Shown: positions 9,901-19,505 of the stretch, one piece after another
Numbering within the stretch: position 1 is the stretch's first letter
How the letters are laid out: each line of letters starts with the position of its first letter
Assembly (NCBI GenBank): GCA_003427395.1
Contig: BFEA01000391.1
Span: forward strand, 843,036-875,472
Source: Chara braunii
Taxonomy: Eukaryota; Streptophyta; Charophyceae; Charales; Characeae
DNA length: 32,437 nt
Direction: 5' to 3'
The notes under the pieces: generated by a model
The model's input: only the letters and a program-made list of their open reading frames with translations
Told to the model about the DNA's origin: nothing
Databases searched by the model: none
Translations under genes and position numbers: made by a program

Positions 9901-10415
9901 CTAGGAAGATTTTCATGACCGGCCGGTCTGGACTGGCCGGTCACCCGGGCGTGATGCCCGGGGGGGTCTGACGCCTGGGATACCCGAGCATGGTAAAAGA
10001 AAAACAAAAAAAATAAAAATTGGAAGTGGGGTTTTTCTGCGGTTTCTGAGAGAGCCTAAATCCGCGCTCTTTTCTTTTTTTGAGAGCTGGCTGTCAAGGG
10101 GGGGGAAGGGGAGTATACATGAATTTTAAAGGGGGTAAAGGGGTTTAAAGAGGGGTGCCTTAATGTTAATTTTTTAAGTTTTATTTTTTTTTAATCATCA
10201 GTTTTGTGAGGAATTCGTATGTGACCCTCAGACAAAACTTGTTTGCATTGCAATTCTACACAACATATATTTTTTTCAGATTTTTTTGGAGTTTTTTTTT
10301 TTTTTTTTGACGTAGGGACTGCCTGTGCCTGTGGTCAGACGTTATGCCCGATCGGTCACCCGGTTGGCAAACCGGGCGTGACATTGGGGCCCGGGCGCTC
10401 GGGATATGTCCCTAG
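9901..10415. mobile_element. Probable non-autonomous inverted-repeat element with GC-rich hairpin ends
   Basis: The unit begins CTAGG and ends CCTAG. The flanking 8 bases are TTTGTTTT on the left and TTTATTTT on the right, 7 of 8 identical. The ends are GC-rich and the interior is AT-rich. The right end (CCCGGGCGCTCGGGA...CCTAG) matches the right end of the better-supported element at 29271-29556 (CCCGGGC..CTC.GG.A..CCTAG). Hairpins lie near both ends: GACCGGCC/GGCCGGTC (9917-9942), CCCGGGC/GCCCGGG (9944-9962) and CCCGGTT/AACCGGG (10359-10376). No ORF. The T-rich flanks weaken the target-duplication evidence. Confidence 0.45.
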
Positions 10416-10700
10416 TTTATTTTTTTTTATTTTTTTTTTAATTTATAATTTTTGGCATTTTGAACCTAAGTGTGCTTATCTTGGTCTCTCCTTCCTCTTA
10501 GCACATTTTTGACCCCATGGGAAGCAGGGAAATGTTGCCGAAAAAAAAAAAAAAAAAAAACTTCTTTCTCTCTTCACATTTTGTTGATTTGTTTCTTTAT
10601 CTTTTTTTATTATTTATTTTTTCTTTCATTTTTTATCTTGAAATTTCATCGTTTATTTATTTATTTTTCCCCCTCCCCTCCACGGTTGCTATTTTCTTTT
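10416..10700. other. AT-rich spacer with a dispersed-motif copy and an A-run
   Basis: Poly-T and poly-A rich DNA. At 10501-10550 lies a plus-strand copy of the dispersed motif (GACCCCATGGG then TGTTGCCGAAAA), followed by about 20 consecutive A. Short ORFs here are Phe/Leu/Ser low-complexity shadows. Confidence 0.55.
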
Positions 10701-10719
10701 CTTTATTAGGTCGCCGCTA

Positions 10720-10792
10720 CCCTACCCTAACCACCAAAACCGCGGTTAGGGTTTTCTTAGGGTTTTTCTAGGGTTTAGGGTTCTCCTAACCC
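10720..10792. repeat. Telomere-like motifs in inverted arrangement
   Basis: CCCTAACC at 10725-10732 faces GGTTAGGG at 10744-10751. Three further TAGGG units follow, including one full plant-type TTTAGGG at 10774-10780. This is a degenerate interstitial telomeric or telo-box cluster just upstream of the gag of element 2. Whether it is a promoter feature or a chromosome-repair scar cannot be told. Confidence 0.55.
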
Positions 10793-10874
10793 CGCTCCTC
10801 TCCTGCCTCTTCTCGTCAGGCACCCTGGACCCGAACGGCTCCTCTCCCTTCGACCAAATTCGTGTCACCATCTC

Positions 10875-13095
10875 ATGCGCGACCCGCTGGTCACGGAGTG
10901 GCCGACTCATGACTACCCACTCCGCTCCCTCGGTTCCCTCTCTCTCATCGGTGGTCCCCTATCCCCACGCCATAACCCATCTCCTTCCCCAACTCTTTCT
11001 TCACCTCCCGCCAAGTCTGCCACCATGCGTCCACTACCGACGGACAGGGCTACAACTAAGGAGATCATCGCGGCGCCCTCCTTCTCTCAGGCACCCACCC
11101 ACCCGACGGTGCAAGGTCAGCACTCTATGGAACCCACAGACCTTCGCGTTGTTCTTGCGTTCCTCCTTTCACCTCTGCAAGCGGGACTCGATGCGCTTGC
11201 ACCCCTGGAGAGGCAAGTAAATGCGCTCACAATTGAGGTTCACCACCTCAAGGGTTCTCCTCATCGCTCTCCCCACCGCTCTCAGACTCCATCCCCTACC
11301 GGCTCAGAGTTCGACTCTCCACGACTCCAGAGACGGAGACGTGCTGGTTCGTCCTCCTCCTCAGGTCCGGCTCAACACTCCCCCTCCGCAGTGGTGAGTG
11401 TTGTCGCCGCTCAGACCATACCATCTGTTGCGGCACACCCATCGGACCTTACCGCCCCTTCCGCTTCGGCCACTACAATCGGTGTTGTTGCCCAGATACC
11501 GATATCTAGGCAGACAGTTTCATCTACTCGTCCCGGTATGGCTTCCCAACTTCCCACTTCGGTCCTGACACTACGGACCGGTGTCCTCCCTCCTCCCATC
11601 CTCACCTCACTCCCACCTAGGGTCCCCTATAGTTCGTTACTCATCTTCCCGCTAGGGTACCCTCTCCGCTTCCTCCACCTCCGACCACGCACCCCCAGCC
11701 CGTGGCTACTTTGCAGGCCACCATCACGCAGCTCCAGGCGGAGACTCTCTCCCTGAGACATGCTCACAAGTTGCTCACCCTTCTTCTTCTCGCCCCTCCC
11801 ACCGCTATCTTGTCGGCTCGTTTCCCTCGACCGGCTCCCCCACCTCTACCCTCCTACCTCGCTACTCCCTTACAGTTGGCTGTGGCAGTTGCCTCCACGT
11901 CTGGTGGACCTTCCATCAGCAGCCCCGATTCACAACCTGCGACCACTTCAACCCCTGCACCGGCCTCGCATTTGCCGCCGCAGTGCAGGCCCATCAGCCT
12001 CTCTCCCCTCGTCGTCAACACAGCGGTCCCACTCTTGTGTGCCTGTCAGACATACCCGACTACGATGGTACACTTCGTGCGTCGCACTAGTTGCAGGCTG
12101 CCACACGCGGACACTAACTAACACTAGTCAGGAGTTGTGGTGCTATATGCTCGCAACTAAATTGGGAGGCAACGCGTTCTCCGCATGGGAGAATTATTAT
12201 ACCCATCGAACTCGCTCAGGTGAGGCTCCCACTCTCGCGGATTTCACCACGTTCCTTCATGACCACTATGGCACTCGATATGATGCGACCGACGCCTTAG
12301 ATCAGGTCACACAGACGCAGTGGCGCGGGTCCTCCGCACGACTAGACCTTGAGGGTCACATCAGAGTGTCTCAGGACGCCGCCTCATTTGCGATGAGGCA
12401 CTCCTATGTGAGGCCCTTTTGACCAATAGGTTCGTCGTCAGTCTTCCGATTGATTACCGCATCTAGCTTTGGCGACAGACCTTCGCCTCCTCAGAGCAAG
12501 CCTACGAGGCTGCTCGACAATACCAGAAGATGCGGAGTCGCTTCTCCGACGCCCTATCTTCTTCGCGATCCATCGCCACCGCCACCCAGTCAAGCGGTGC
12601 CACTCACGGTCGATCCTCTTTCGCGGGTCGTTTTCACCGACCAGCTCGGTCTGGAGCGCCATTCTCTCGATGCTACAGTCCCCTCGAGTATGGTGAGGAC
12701 GCCTCAACCGAGTTCGACCCTACCCTTGAGGACGCCCCCGAGCACATCGAGCTTCGAGACGTCATCCAATACCACTTGGATGACGACATAGTCCCGGTGG
12801 CCGAGCGCTTTCAGATGGCCATGTGCGCCATAGGTCGTGCGAGCAGTCGGGTTACTTAGGCTGGCGCCTGCACGTTCACCGTCCCTCAGATAGACCTCCC
12901 GTAGGGTTTCGTCCCTTCTCACGGAGCTCTAACCCCTGAGGAGCGAGCCGCCCTCGAGGTCCGTCCCTGTTGCCTTCGTTGCCGCCAGGATGGACACACC
13001 TTCTCACAATGTCCACACAATGTCGCCCGCGATCAGCACTATGCTAACATTTCTTGTCAGCCTCCATCTCAGTCCCCCCCCGGCCCCGCGTGGAC
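10875..13095 (+). pseudogene. gag: gag of element 2, broken
   Basis: From the ATG at 10875 a 293-codon frame runs to 11756. It contains a Leu-rich helical segment (about 11129-11250) and a Ser/Pro-rich linker. A coiled-coil-like piece (QATITQLQAETLSL) continues in another frame at 11702, and the Gag core (LWCYMLATKLGGNAFSAWENYY) in a third at about 12130-12200. Frame changes fall near 11690, 12110 and 12390. TAG stops lie at 12464, 12857 and 12902. A CX2CX4HX4C zinc knuckle (CLRCRQDGHTFSQC) sits at 12971-13012, confirming Gag nucleocapsid identity. The real start could be an internal Met; 10875 is the first in-frame ATG. Confidence 0.8.
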
Positions 13096-14215
13096 AGCCC
13101 CATCCAGCTAGCCACGATGTAGTGTACCACTGAGGTCTTGCACGTAACCGACTTCCTGACCAACGAGTCGCATTTTGCCCCTTTGGCTACCGCACCAGAG
13201 GATCCTTAGGACACGACAGACGCAGTTCCCTCTGCCCCACCGTCTCTCGAGGTACCGTCTGCCTCACAGCAGACCGCTGCATCTAGTCCTTCCCCTCCGA
13301 AACTTCCGACCCGTCGTGCCATTCACACAACCATTGTAGCTTTCAGCTGGCGACTCGCGATGACGTTGTGTCGTCTCTTCTAGATTTGAGCATTCTTCAG
13401 GCTCACCAGGAGCGACTCAAGAGACACACGAACGTCCTGCGTCGTCTTCTCACTCTGCCCTCTAACCCTGATAGCACCCTCCCTATCATTCCTATCCGCT
13501 TGGGGACATCTAAGAGGGTGTACCACACTTTATGGGACTCTGGCTCGCAGGGAGACTTCGTTCACCCTCGAGTGGTTGAGGAAGCTCGTCTAGCTACCTT
13601 CGGGTCAAGCTCTCCTATCTCTATTACCCTTGAAGATAACAAGACGCAGTGCTTCTCTGATCAGACGGTCCCTGACCTCCACTTTTCCCTCACCTTCCAG
13701 CCACCGGATAGTACCCAGGTGCATTGGCGCTACTATTCCTCTCCATCCTTAGATATGTTGGAGACTGGGTATGACTTTATCCTTGGCACTCCCTGGTCTT
13801 ACCGGTCCTGTGGCATAGAGGCGGAATGGGCGACCGAGACACTCGTTCTCGAAACGAAGTGTGGTCAGACCCATCGAGTCCCCTTCATTGGAACCACGGT
13901 CGACACTCCTCCCGACCTACCTCCCCAGGACCCTTGTTGCTCTGGGTCCTACCCAGACATCGCCTTCACTTCTCCTCGTCAGTTTGCTCACTTCATACCA
14001 CAGGAGGACGTCACATTCTACTTCGTGAACGTCATGGACCTTCTTCGCTATGATCCACTTTGTCCCGAGGTTGAGCTCATTTCTCTGGAGCCCAATCCCC
14101 CTGACCCTTCCTCCATCTTTGCGGCTCCCATCTCTACATCCACCCCTCAGCCTGTGGATACCACCACTCCATCCCAGGTCCCTACATTGATTGTTGAGCC
14201 CACCCATACGTCTCA
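13096..14215 (+). pseudogene. Protease region of element 2
   Basis: Retropepsin-type aspartic protease. [10 protein letters not shown] with the catalytic Asp-Ser-Gly at 13536-13544 is intact, and the closing FILGTPW motif is at about 13777-13797. From 13368 to 14786 the frame is open through protease into RT. A TAG at 13207 and frame changes near 13130 and 13340 break the Gag-protease junction. A Pro/Thr/Ser-rich linker of about 80 residues (14090-14215) separates protease from RT. Confidence 0.82.
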
Positions 14216-15229
14216 TGCCGACGCAGACGTCGAGGAACTCATGTGGTTCACGACCGACTTAGAGCCCGCCGTTCGCGATTTGATTCGAGAGTACTGCGAC
14301 GTTTCCCCCCCGTATTTCTCATACAGCGGGATCCCTCTGATGCACGATGTTGAGCATTCCATCCAACTCGTGCCTCACTATCGTGTCTACCATCATGCAC
14401 TCTGCCGACTTTCGATTCCAGAGGCGACGGAGCTCAAGCGTCAGCTTGAGGAGCTCCTTCGACTGGGTTTCATTAAACCCAGTAACTCCTCTTGGGGTGC
14501 ACTCGTCCTCTTTGCTCGCAAAGCGGACGGAACTCTTCGCCTCTGCATTGACTACCGCAGACTTAACCGTTACACTGTTAAAAACAGTTATCCCATGCCT
14601 CTCGCGGATGAGTTGTTTGACCGTTTGACATGTAATCGCTTCTTCACAAAGATCGATCTTCGTAGCGGTTACCACCAGATTCGTGTGGCCACAGAGGACC
14701 AGTTGAAGACCGCCTTTCGACCTCGCTTCGGCCACTACGAGTTCACGGTGATGCCATTCGGCCTCACCAATGCACCCGCCACCTTCTAGACGGCGATGAA
14801 CGATATCTTAAGGGACATCCTTGAAGAATACATTCTCGTATACCTGGACGACATCGTGGTCTACAGTCGTACCTTAGAAGACCATCTCAGGCACCTCCGC
14901 GATGTCCTACAATGTTTACGCAAGCATGGCTTCTATGCCAAGCTCAATAAGTGCCGCTTTGCCAGCACAAAGTGGACTTTCTAGGACACCATGTTTCTGA
15001 CCAGCGTCTCCACTTGGACGACGAGAAAATCATTGTTATTGCGGAGTGGACCGTCCCCACATCAACCAAGCAGCTTCATATGTTCCTAGGCCTCACTAGT
15101 TACTAGAGTAATTTCATCCAGGGATATGCTAGGTATTTCTATGTATTTACCTCGACTCTCCTCTGGAAGAACCCGCTGAGGTTTTGGACACCCCTCTGCG
15201 AGGACGCCTTTCACGCCCTCAATTAGGCG
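14216..15229 (+). pseudogene. Reverse transcriptase of element 2
   Basis: Motifs in order: [19 protein letters not shown] (about 14512-14568), [13 protein letters not shown] (14650-14690), [13 protein letters not shown] (14748-14786) and YLDDIVVYS with the catalytic Asp pair at 14847-14852. A TAG at 14787 falls exactly where the PATF motif is followed by Gln in this family. A frame change near 14965 moves the LGHHVSDQ segment to another frame, and TAG stops follow at 15104 and 15224. The rest of the domain is well preserved, so the decay is lighter than in element 1. Confidence 0.92.
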
Positions 15230-15790
15230 GTGACTTGTGCCCCGGTTCTTCGCCTTCCCGATTTTGATCGTCGCTTCATCGTCACCACTGATGCATCAGA
15301 TTTTGCAGTAGGAGCTGTACTCTCTCAGGTGTTTTCCTCTTCACCTGATTCACCTTATCCCCATGTTCCTCCGTCCCCCCCCCTTCCTACTGTCACTGCT
15401 TTTCGATTGACGCCTATTCTCCCACCACTTCCCTCCACTAAGAGTCCTCCCGTTACGTACTCCCCGACCATCGCTGAGGATGGGACTCTCGAGGCTCGTG
15501 CTGGGGATTGCCCGATCGCTTTCTACTCCTGTTGGCTACTGTCTGCCGAGATAAATTACACTATCGATGAATGTTTGGTTCTCGCAATAGTTTATGCTAC
15601 TCGACATTGGCGTCATTATCTGCACGGGGCGCCTTTGACGGTGCGCACGGACAACTCAGTTGTCCAGGCTTTCCTCACGAAGCCCAAGCTGTCCCCTTGA
15701 TAGGCACGCTGGTGGCGTGACTTATCCGAGTTCAGTTTCACCACTCAGCCCATCAACGGTGAAACGAACCGCATCGTAGATGCCTTGTCC
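15230..15790 (+). pseudogene. RNase H of element 2 with a Pro-rich insertion
   Basis: The first catalytic Asp is in FIVTTDASDF (about 15275), then GAVLSQV. A 59-residue block (15332-15508, 15 Pro, many Ser/Thr) follows before the conserved PIAFYS strand resumes. The catalytic Glu (YTIDECLVLAIV, about 15555-15590) and Asp (TVRTDNS, about 15640-15660) are present, and the last Asp is in DALSRG near 15781. Element 1 and typical gypsy RNase H have only about ten residues at the insertion point. The insert keeps the frame and has no stop. A TGA-TAG pair at 15698-15703 interrupts the KPKLSP...ARWW motif. Confidence 0.87.
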
Positions 15791-16757
15791 CGCGGTCCTG
15801 ATCACAATCAGGAACCCATCCATCTTGCTGCCATCTCCATCACCACTGCTGATCAGTCGGTGATCGACGCATATCGCACTCAGTACCACCACTGCCCGGA
15901 TTATCGCGTCATCCACGCGACACTGCGGAGTGGCAAGACCGTTCCCTCATACTCACTCGGTGAGAACGACCTCGTGTACTGTTATGACAAATCTTGTCAG
16001 CTAGAACCACACAACTGCGTTCCCTCTCCCGGACAGCTCCGCATCCAGGTTGTAGCAGTGTTCCATAATCAGGCAGATTCCGATCATATGGGCTTCCACA
16101 AGACGTTGGCTCGTGTTTGCCGCCTATACGTTTGGCCGAAGTCCAAGGACTTCGTCAAAGCCTACATCTAGGAGTGTCCTACCTGCCAGAAGTTAAACAG
16201 TGCAAACCACCTTCCGTACGGGTTATTTCAGCCCCTACCCATACCTGAGGGTCGTTGGCAGTCCATCTCGATGGATTTCATTGGTCCCCTTCTTCCACCC
16301 ACTGAGCTCGGTCATGATGCTATCTCGGTCGTTGTCGATCGCTTCACGCACCGTGCGCGTTTTGTCCTCGTGAGGTCGTCGACACCGTCTTCGACCGAGT
16401 CATAAGAGATCACCTCAGAGCATCATCTCCAACCGTGACCCGCGGTTTACCAGCACATTCCGACGACGCCTACACGAAGTGTATGGATCCCGACTCTACT
16501 TCTCATCGTCCTACCACCCTCTGACGGATGGTCAGACGTAGGTCACCAATAAAACTCTCGGTAATATCCTCCGAAAGTTTATTATGGGTGACCAGCAAAG
16601 GGACTTACACAAACCCCACGTGGAGATTGCGTACAACCACGTTGTCCAGTCATCAATCGCAGGACAACGAGCGCCTGGGTGCAACCGTGACGGTCATAGG
16701 AAATCCGCGGGTACTCGAGGGTGGTAGCCGAGGTCGCAATAGAATGGCGACATCCAC
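15791..16757 (+). pseudogene. Integrase of element 2, catalytic residues altered
   Basis: The N-terminal zinc domain retains both His (VFHNQADSDHMGF, about 16061) and CPTCQ (about 16175), but a TAG at 16169 lies two codons before the first Cys. In the core, the first Asp is kept at 16274 (ISMDF). The second catalytic position reads Asn (SNRDPRF, 16431-16433) where the family has Asp. The codon at 16539, where the catalytic Glu of GQTE belongs, is TAG. Spacing between the second and third positions is still 35 residues. The core has a small deletion or frame change near 16370. Confidence 0.87.
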
Positions 16758-17612
16758 ATGGCGACGATTATGAAGCGCGCACATGAGAGTCTAGCCGACT
16801 CCCAAACTCGCATGACCACACGAGCGAACGGATCTCGAATGGATCGTTCATTCAAAGTCGGTGACGATGTGCTCGATGTACGCCACTTGCAACTTGAAGC
16901 GGATACACTTCGCAAGTTCAAGCGTTGCTTCTTCGGTCTAGGTTGCATCCTTCAGGTCGTCGGTTCTAATACTGTCGCTAGTCCGGTCAGCTTCCGTGTG
17001 AAGCTACCTAATTAGCTTCGACAAGCTCGCGTACACGATGTTTACCGCGTCTCTATGCTGCGTCCTTATCACAGACCATCCGAGCGCTTCGTCGGACGTC
17101 CTTATGAGCGCCCTCCACCTATCATGGCGGACGGTCACGAGGAGTTCGCCGTTTCCGACATCGTATCTTGCCGAGTTACCGACGGTACCTCTCGACGCAT
17201 CGAGTACCTTATGCGTTGGAAGGGCTATCCAGATGAGGAGGCTACTTGGGAGCCCCTCGAGCACACCCGGATGTTGGTACGTGCATATGACCATGCTCGT
17301 CGTGCTGAGACATCTGCTCCTACTCAGTCGACTGATCATTTTCCTCTTCCTCCGGCTGAGGAGATTGCTGAGGACAATCCCACTCCCTCTGAGGCGGTTC
17401 GTCAGCAGCAGACCGACGCCTTCGCGTGTCCACAACGCACTCGTCGACGCCCCGGGCGTCTCGACAATTGCACTCTGATCACCTACTTCTCCCTATTGAC
17501 TCACACCTTCAGGTACTCCATCATCCGCTTCTTCAGGATGCCAACTTTTTGCGGCTCTGGTTCGACATTGACTCGACTCCTACTTCATCGACGTCATCGA
17601 CCACCTCGATGA
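16758..17612 (+). pseudogene. Integrase C-terminal domain and chromodomain of element 2
   Basis: 16758-17012 encodes the SH3-like tail (SFKVGDDVLDVRHL, FGLGCILQVVG). A TAG at 17013 interrupts, and the same frame continues with VHDVYRVSMLRPY. A good chromodomain follows at about 17140-17300: it starts with the FAVSDIVSCRV strand and continues through EYLMRWKGYPDEEATWEPL, with the Trp and acidic residues of the cage region present. Chromodomains of chromoviruses bind methylated histone H3 and steer integration to heterochromatin; that is family knowledge. The last 100 codons are a low-complexity basic tail. This is the best preserved domain of the element. Confidence 0.9.
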
Positions 17613-18765
17613 GTTCAATTGCCTTTTATACTTCAGCTACCTTATTCGCTTCAACTACTTTAGACGTGACTCCCTCGCGCCACCACCCTACCCTGTATAT
17701 TCCCTTGCATGTGTTGCATGATGGTTCTCACTTAGCTGGGTCTCTCTGAATTGGGCTCTCCCTTGGTATCGCATAGGCATTGGGACCGTAGCATTATCTT
17801 GGGTTCCCTACTCCCAGATCTAGCTCCCTCCCCTAGTCGGTGAGTTGTGTACATGTTTCCCTCACCCACTGCATTTCTCATCACCCTAGTGTCGGCCATT
17901 GCATGCCTGCAGTTAGGCACATGTCCACCCTATTCCAGGCTCCCCTTTCATAGTCGACCCTGCATGGTGTCACCCTTTCGTTGAGCGTTACCCGCCTTGA
18001 TGGTATATTCGTTAGGGTCATTGGTTTTGCTTTGATACCACTCTCTCAACCTTAGCCTGATGCCCTATCCCACCTTCGTGTGTGACTGCCCTTAGTAGTT
18101 TCGATTCTTGGGCTGCATTCACCCCCTCTAAGACCATCCCACTCTTAGTGGTTTAGCGACATGACATTTCTTGTGACATACTGCTCTTTTTCCTTTCAGC
18201 ACTGAGGCAATTGCCTCCAGGACTTTAGGATTGTATGTTGCTACATTTCACTTTTTGTTGTTAGCTAGGATGTGTATACCAGACATTTGCTTTTTATTTG
18301 ACATTATGTAGCTTAGGCTGCATCGCATGGACTCCGCATGGAGCTTGCTCCGCGTCCTAGATTTCTCAGCTTTCTTTATTACAGAGTTCCGCTGCTTTTG
18401 CGGATAGTGTGTTTATGGCTCTTGCGATCCACTACAGGTCTGAGGATCATGCAGTGAGCCTTTATCTGCCCTCGCCTACAGCAAGGGCGGCCTGTGGGTC
18501 CAGGTCGTGGCCTGACCCCACAGGCCGTGTGATGTTTCAATCTAGTCCAGTCCTACCTTGTACCACTGTCGGTACCAGTGCAGTCCAGTCCAGTCTAGTA
18601 GTCCGCTGGTGGTATACCCCAGCTGCAGTTTGTTTTTTTGGATCATTCTTCATTTTGCAGTTTTGGAGTACGTGCGTGTTGAGTCCACGTCGGAGTTGCG
18701 CTGTCTCTTCCAGCTCCATCTCCATCTCCTTCCCCTTCAACCCTTCGTCTTATCCTGATGAACCA
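17613..18765. other. 3' flank of element 2, unassigned
   Basis: About 1.15 kb without a supported gene. It may include the 3' untranslated part or LTR of element 2, but I find no matching copy upstream of 10875. A hairpin with 10-bp arms (GGCCTGTGGG 18489-18498, CCCACAGGCC 18527-18536) and a CAGTCCAGTCCAGT microrepeat (about 18580) are visible. A minus-strand TGGTATCAAAGC at about 18033-18044 resembles a primer site but no LTR end adjoins it. Confidence 0.4.
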
Positions 18766-18779
18766 TTATACCGGTGGGT

Positions 18780-19505
18780 CCGTCATAAAACCAGACACCC
18801 CCAGTCTTTGCGCCCTTTCAGACATTTCCAGTCCTTGTTTGTTGGAAGTGGACGTGCACCATTGCAATGCAGTCCTCTCCAAGCGAGCAAGGATGGCACT
18901 CACCTTCACATCCGCCTTTGGGTCCTCACCAGAGAACATGGGTGGAGGGGTCAGCTTGGGTAGCTGCTGGTCAAATGGACCTAAGGGTTGTGAGGCGGCT
19001 GTTGATTTGGGTGTAGAGCCTGGGGATGTGGGTCTGGATTGTGGGGGTTGCTGGGGTCCCGCTTTACAACCCCAGGAGATGGAGGAATGACCAGGGTAGC
19101 TGGAATCTGCAGATGAGTAAAGAGGCGATCCAGTTTGGAGGAGATGCCATCCCACTTTTTTGTGTGTTTTGACAGCCTGTCCTCGAGAGTGGTGATCCTT
19201 GCATCCCAATTAGTAAAATAAGACCGGTGAATATTATCCTGCAAGAGAATGAACTCAGCCATGTCCTTATTGTACTGACTGGAGGTACCCCTCACCCTGA
19301 TCTTCTCTATGTCTGGCATTAGTTCTCGCCTTTTGGTTTCTTTCTTATCAGCCTTCTCCTCGCGCTTCAGCTCTGCCTTCAGAGCCTGAACTGCTTCTTC
19401 CTGTTTGTGGAGTTTTTCCTCCTCAGCCAACAATTCAGCCTCTAAAGGGGAGAGGAGAAGTTGAGGCTTCACCTCATAAACTTCTCTTTTGCCAGTGTCA
19501 GACAT
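18780..19505 (-). pseudogene. gag: gag fragment of element 3
   Basis: The likely start is the ATG at 19505-19503 (MSDTGKREVYEVK); an in-frame ATG at 19520 adds five residues. Residues 20-75 are Glu/Lys/Leu-rich and look like a coiled coil (AELLAEEEKLHKQEEAVQAL), followed by a helical segment and a Pro-rich stretch. A frame change near 19070 moves the continuation to the frame containing QQLPKLTPPPMFSGEDPKAD, the typical opening of a gypsy Gag core. The core is lost after about 40 more residues. The family is inferred from this motif plus the upstream PBS and LTR. Confidence 0.65.

Larger units (their letters stand above)
10875..17612 (+). mobile_element. Ty3/gypsy chromovirus internal region without recognised LTRs (element 2)
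   Basis: A GC-rich polyprotein region in the order gag, zinc knuckle, protease, RT, RNase H, integrase, chromodomain. I found no direct repeat flanking it within the window and no PBS directly upstream, so it is a truncated copy or an element whose LTRs were lost. Composition differs sharply from element 1 (C-rich, many CGA/CAG codons). Of 12 in-frame stops I traced between conserved motifs, 11 are TAG (12464, 12857, 12902, 13207, 14787, 15104, 15224, 15701, 16169, 16539, 17013) and one is TGA (15698). Several frameshifts are also present. Confidence 0.88.

Noticed and set aside
12464-17015. A reassigned genetic code (TAG as Gln) for the host
   Set aside because: Element 1 next to it has TAG where Trp is expected (5691) and mixed stop types, and element 2 also has frameshifts. 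Decay is simpler, though the idea is kept as a testable alternative for element 2.
17763-17775. TTGGTATCGCAT as a plus-strand PBS
   Set aside because: The match is weak beyond seven bases, with no LTR end before it and no internal region after it.
18030-18045. Minus-strand PBS TGGTATCAAAGC
   Set aside because: One mismatch to the PBS, but no LTR end (CA) adjoins it and no element is visible on either side.
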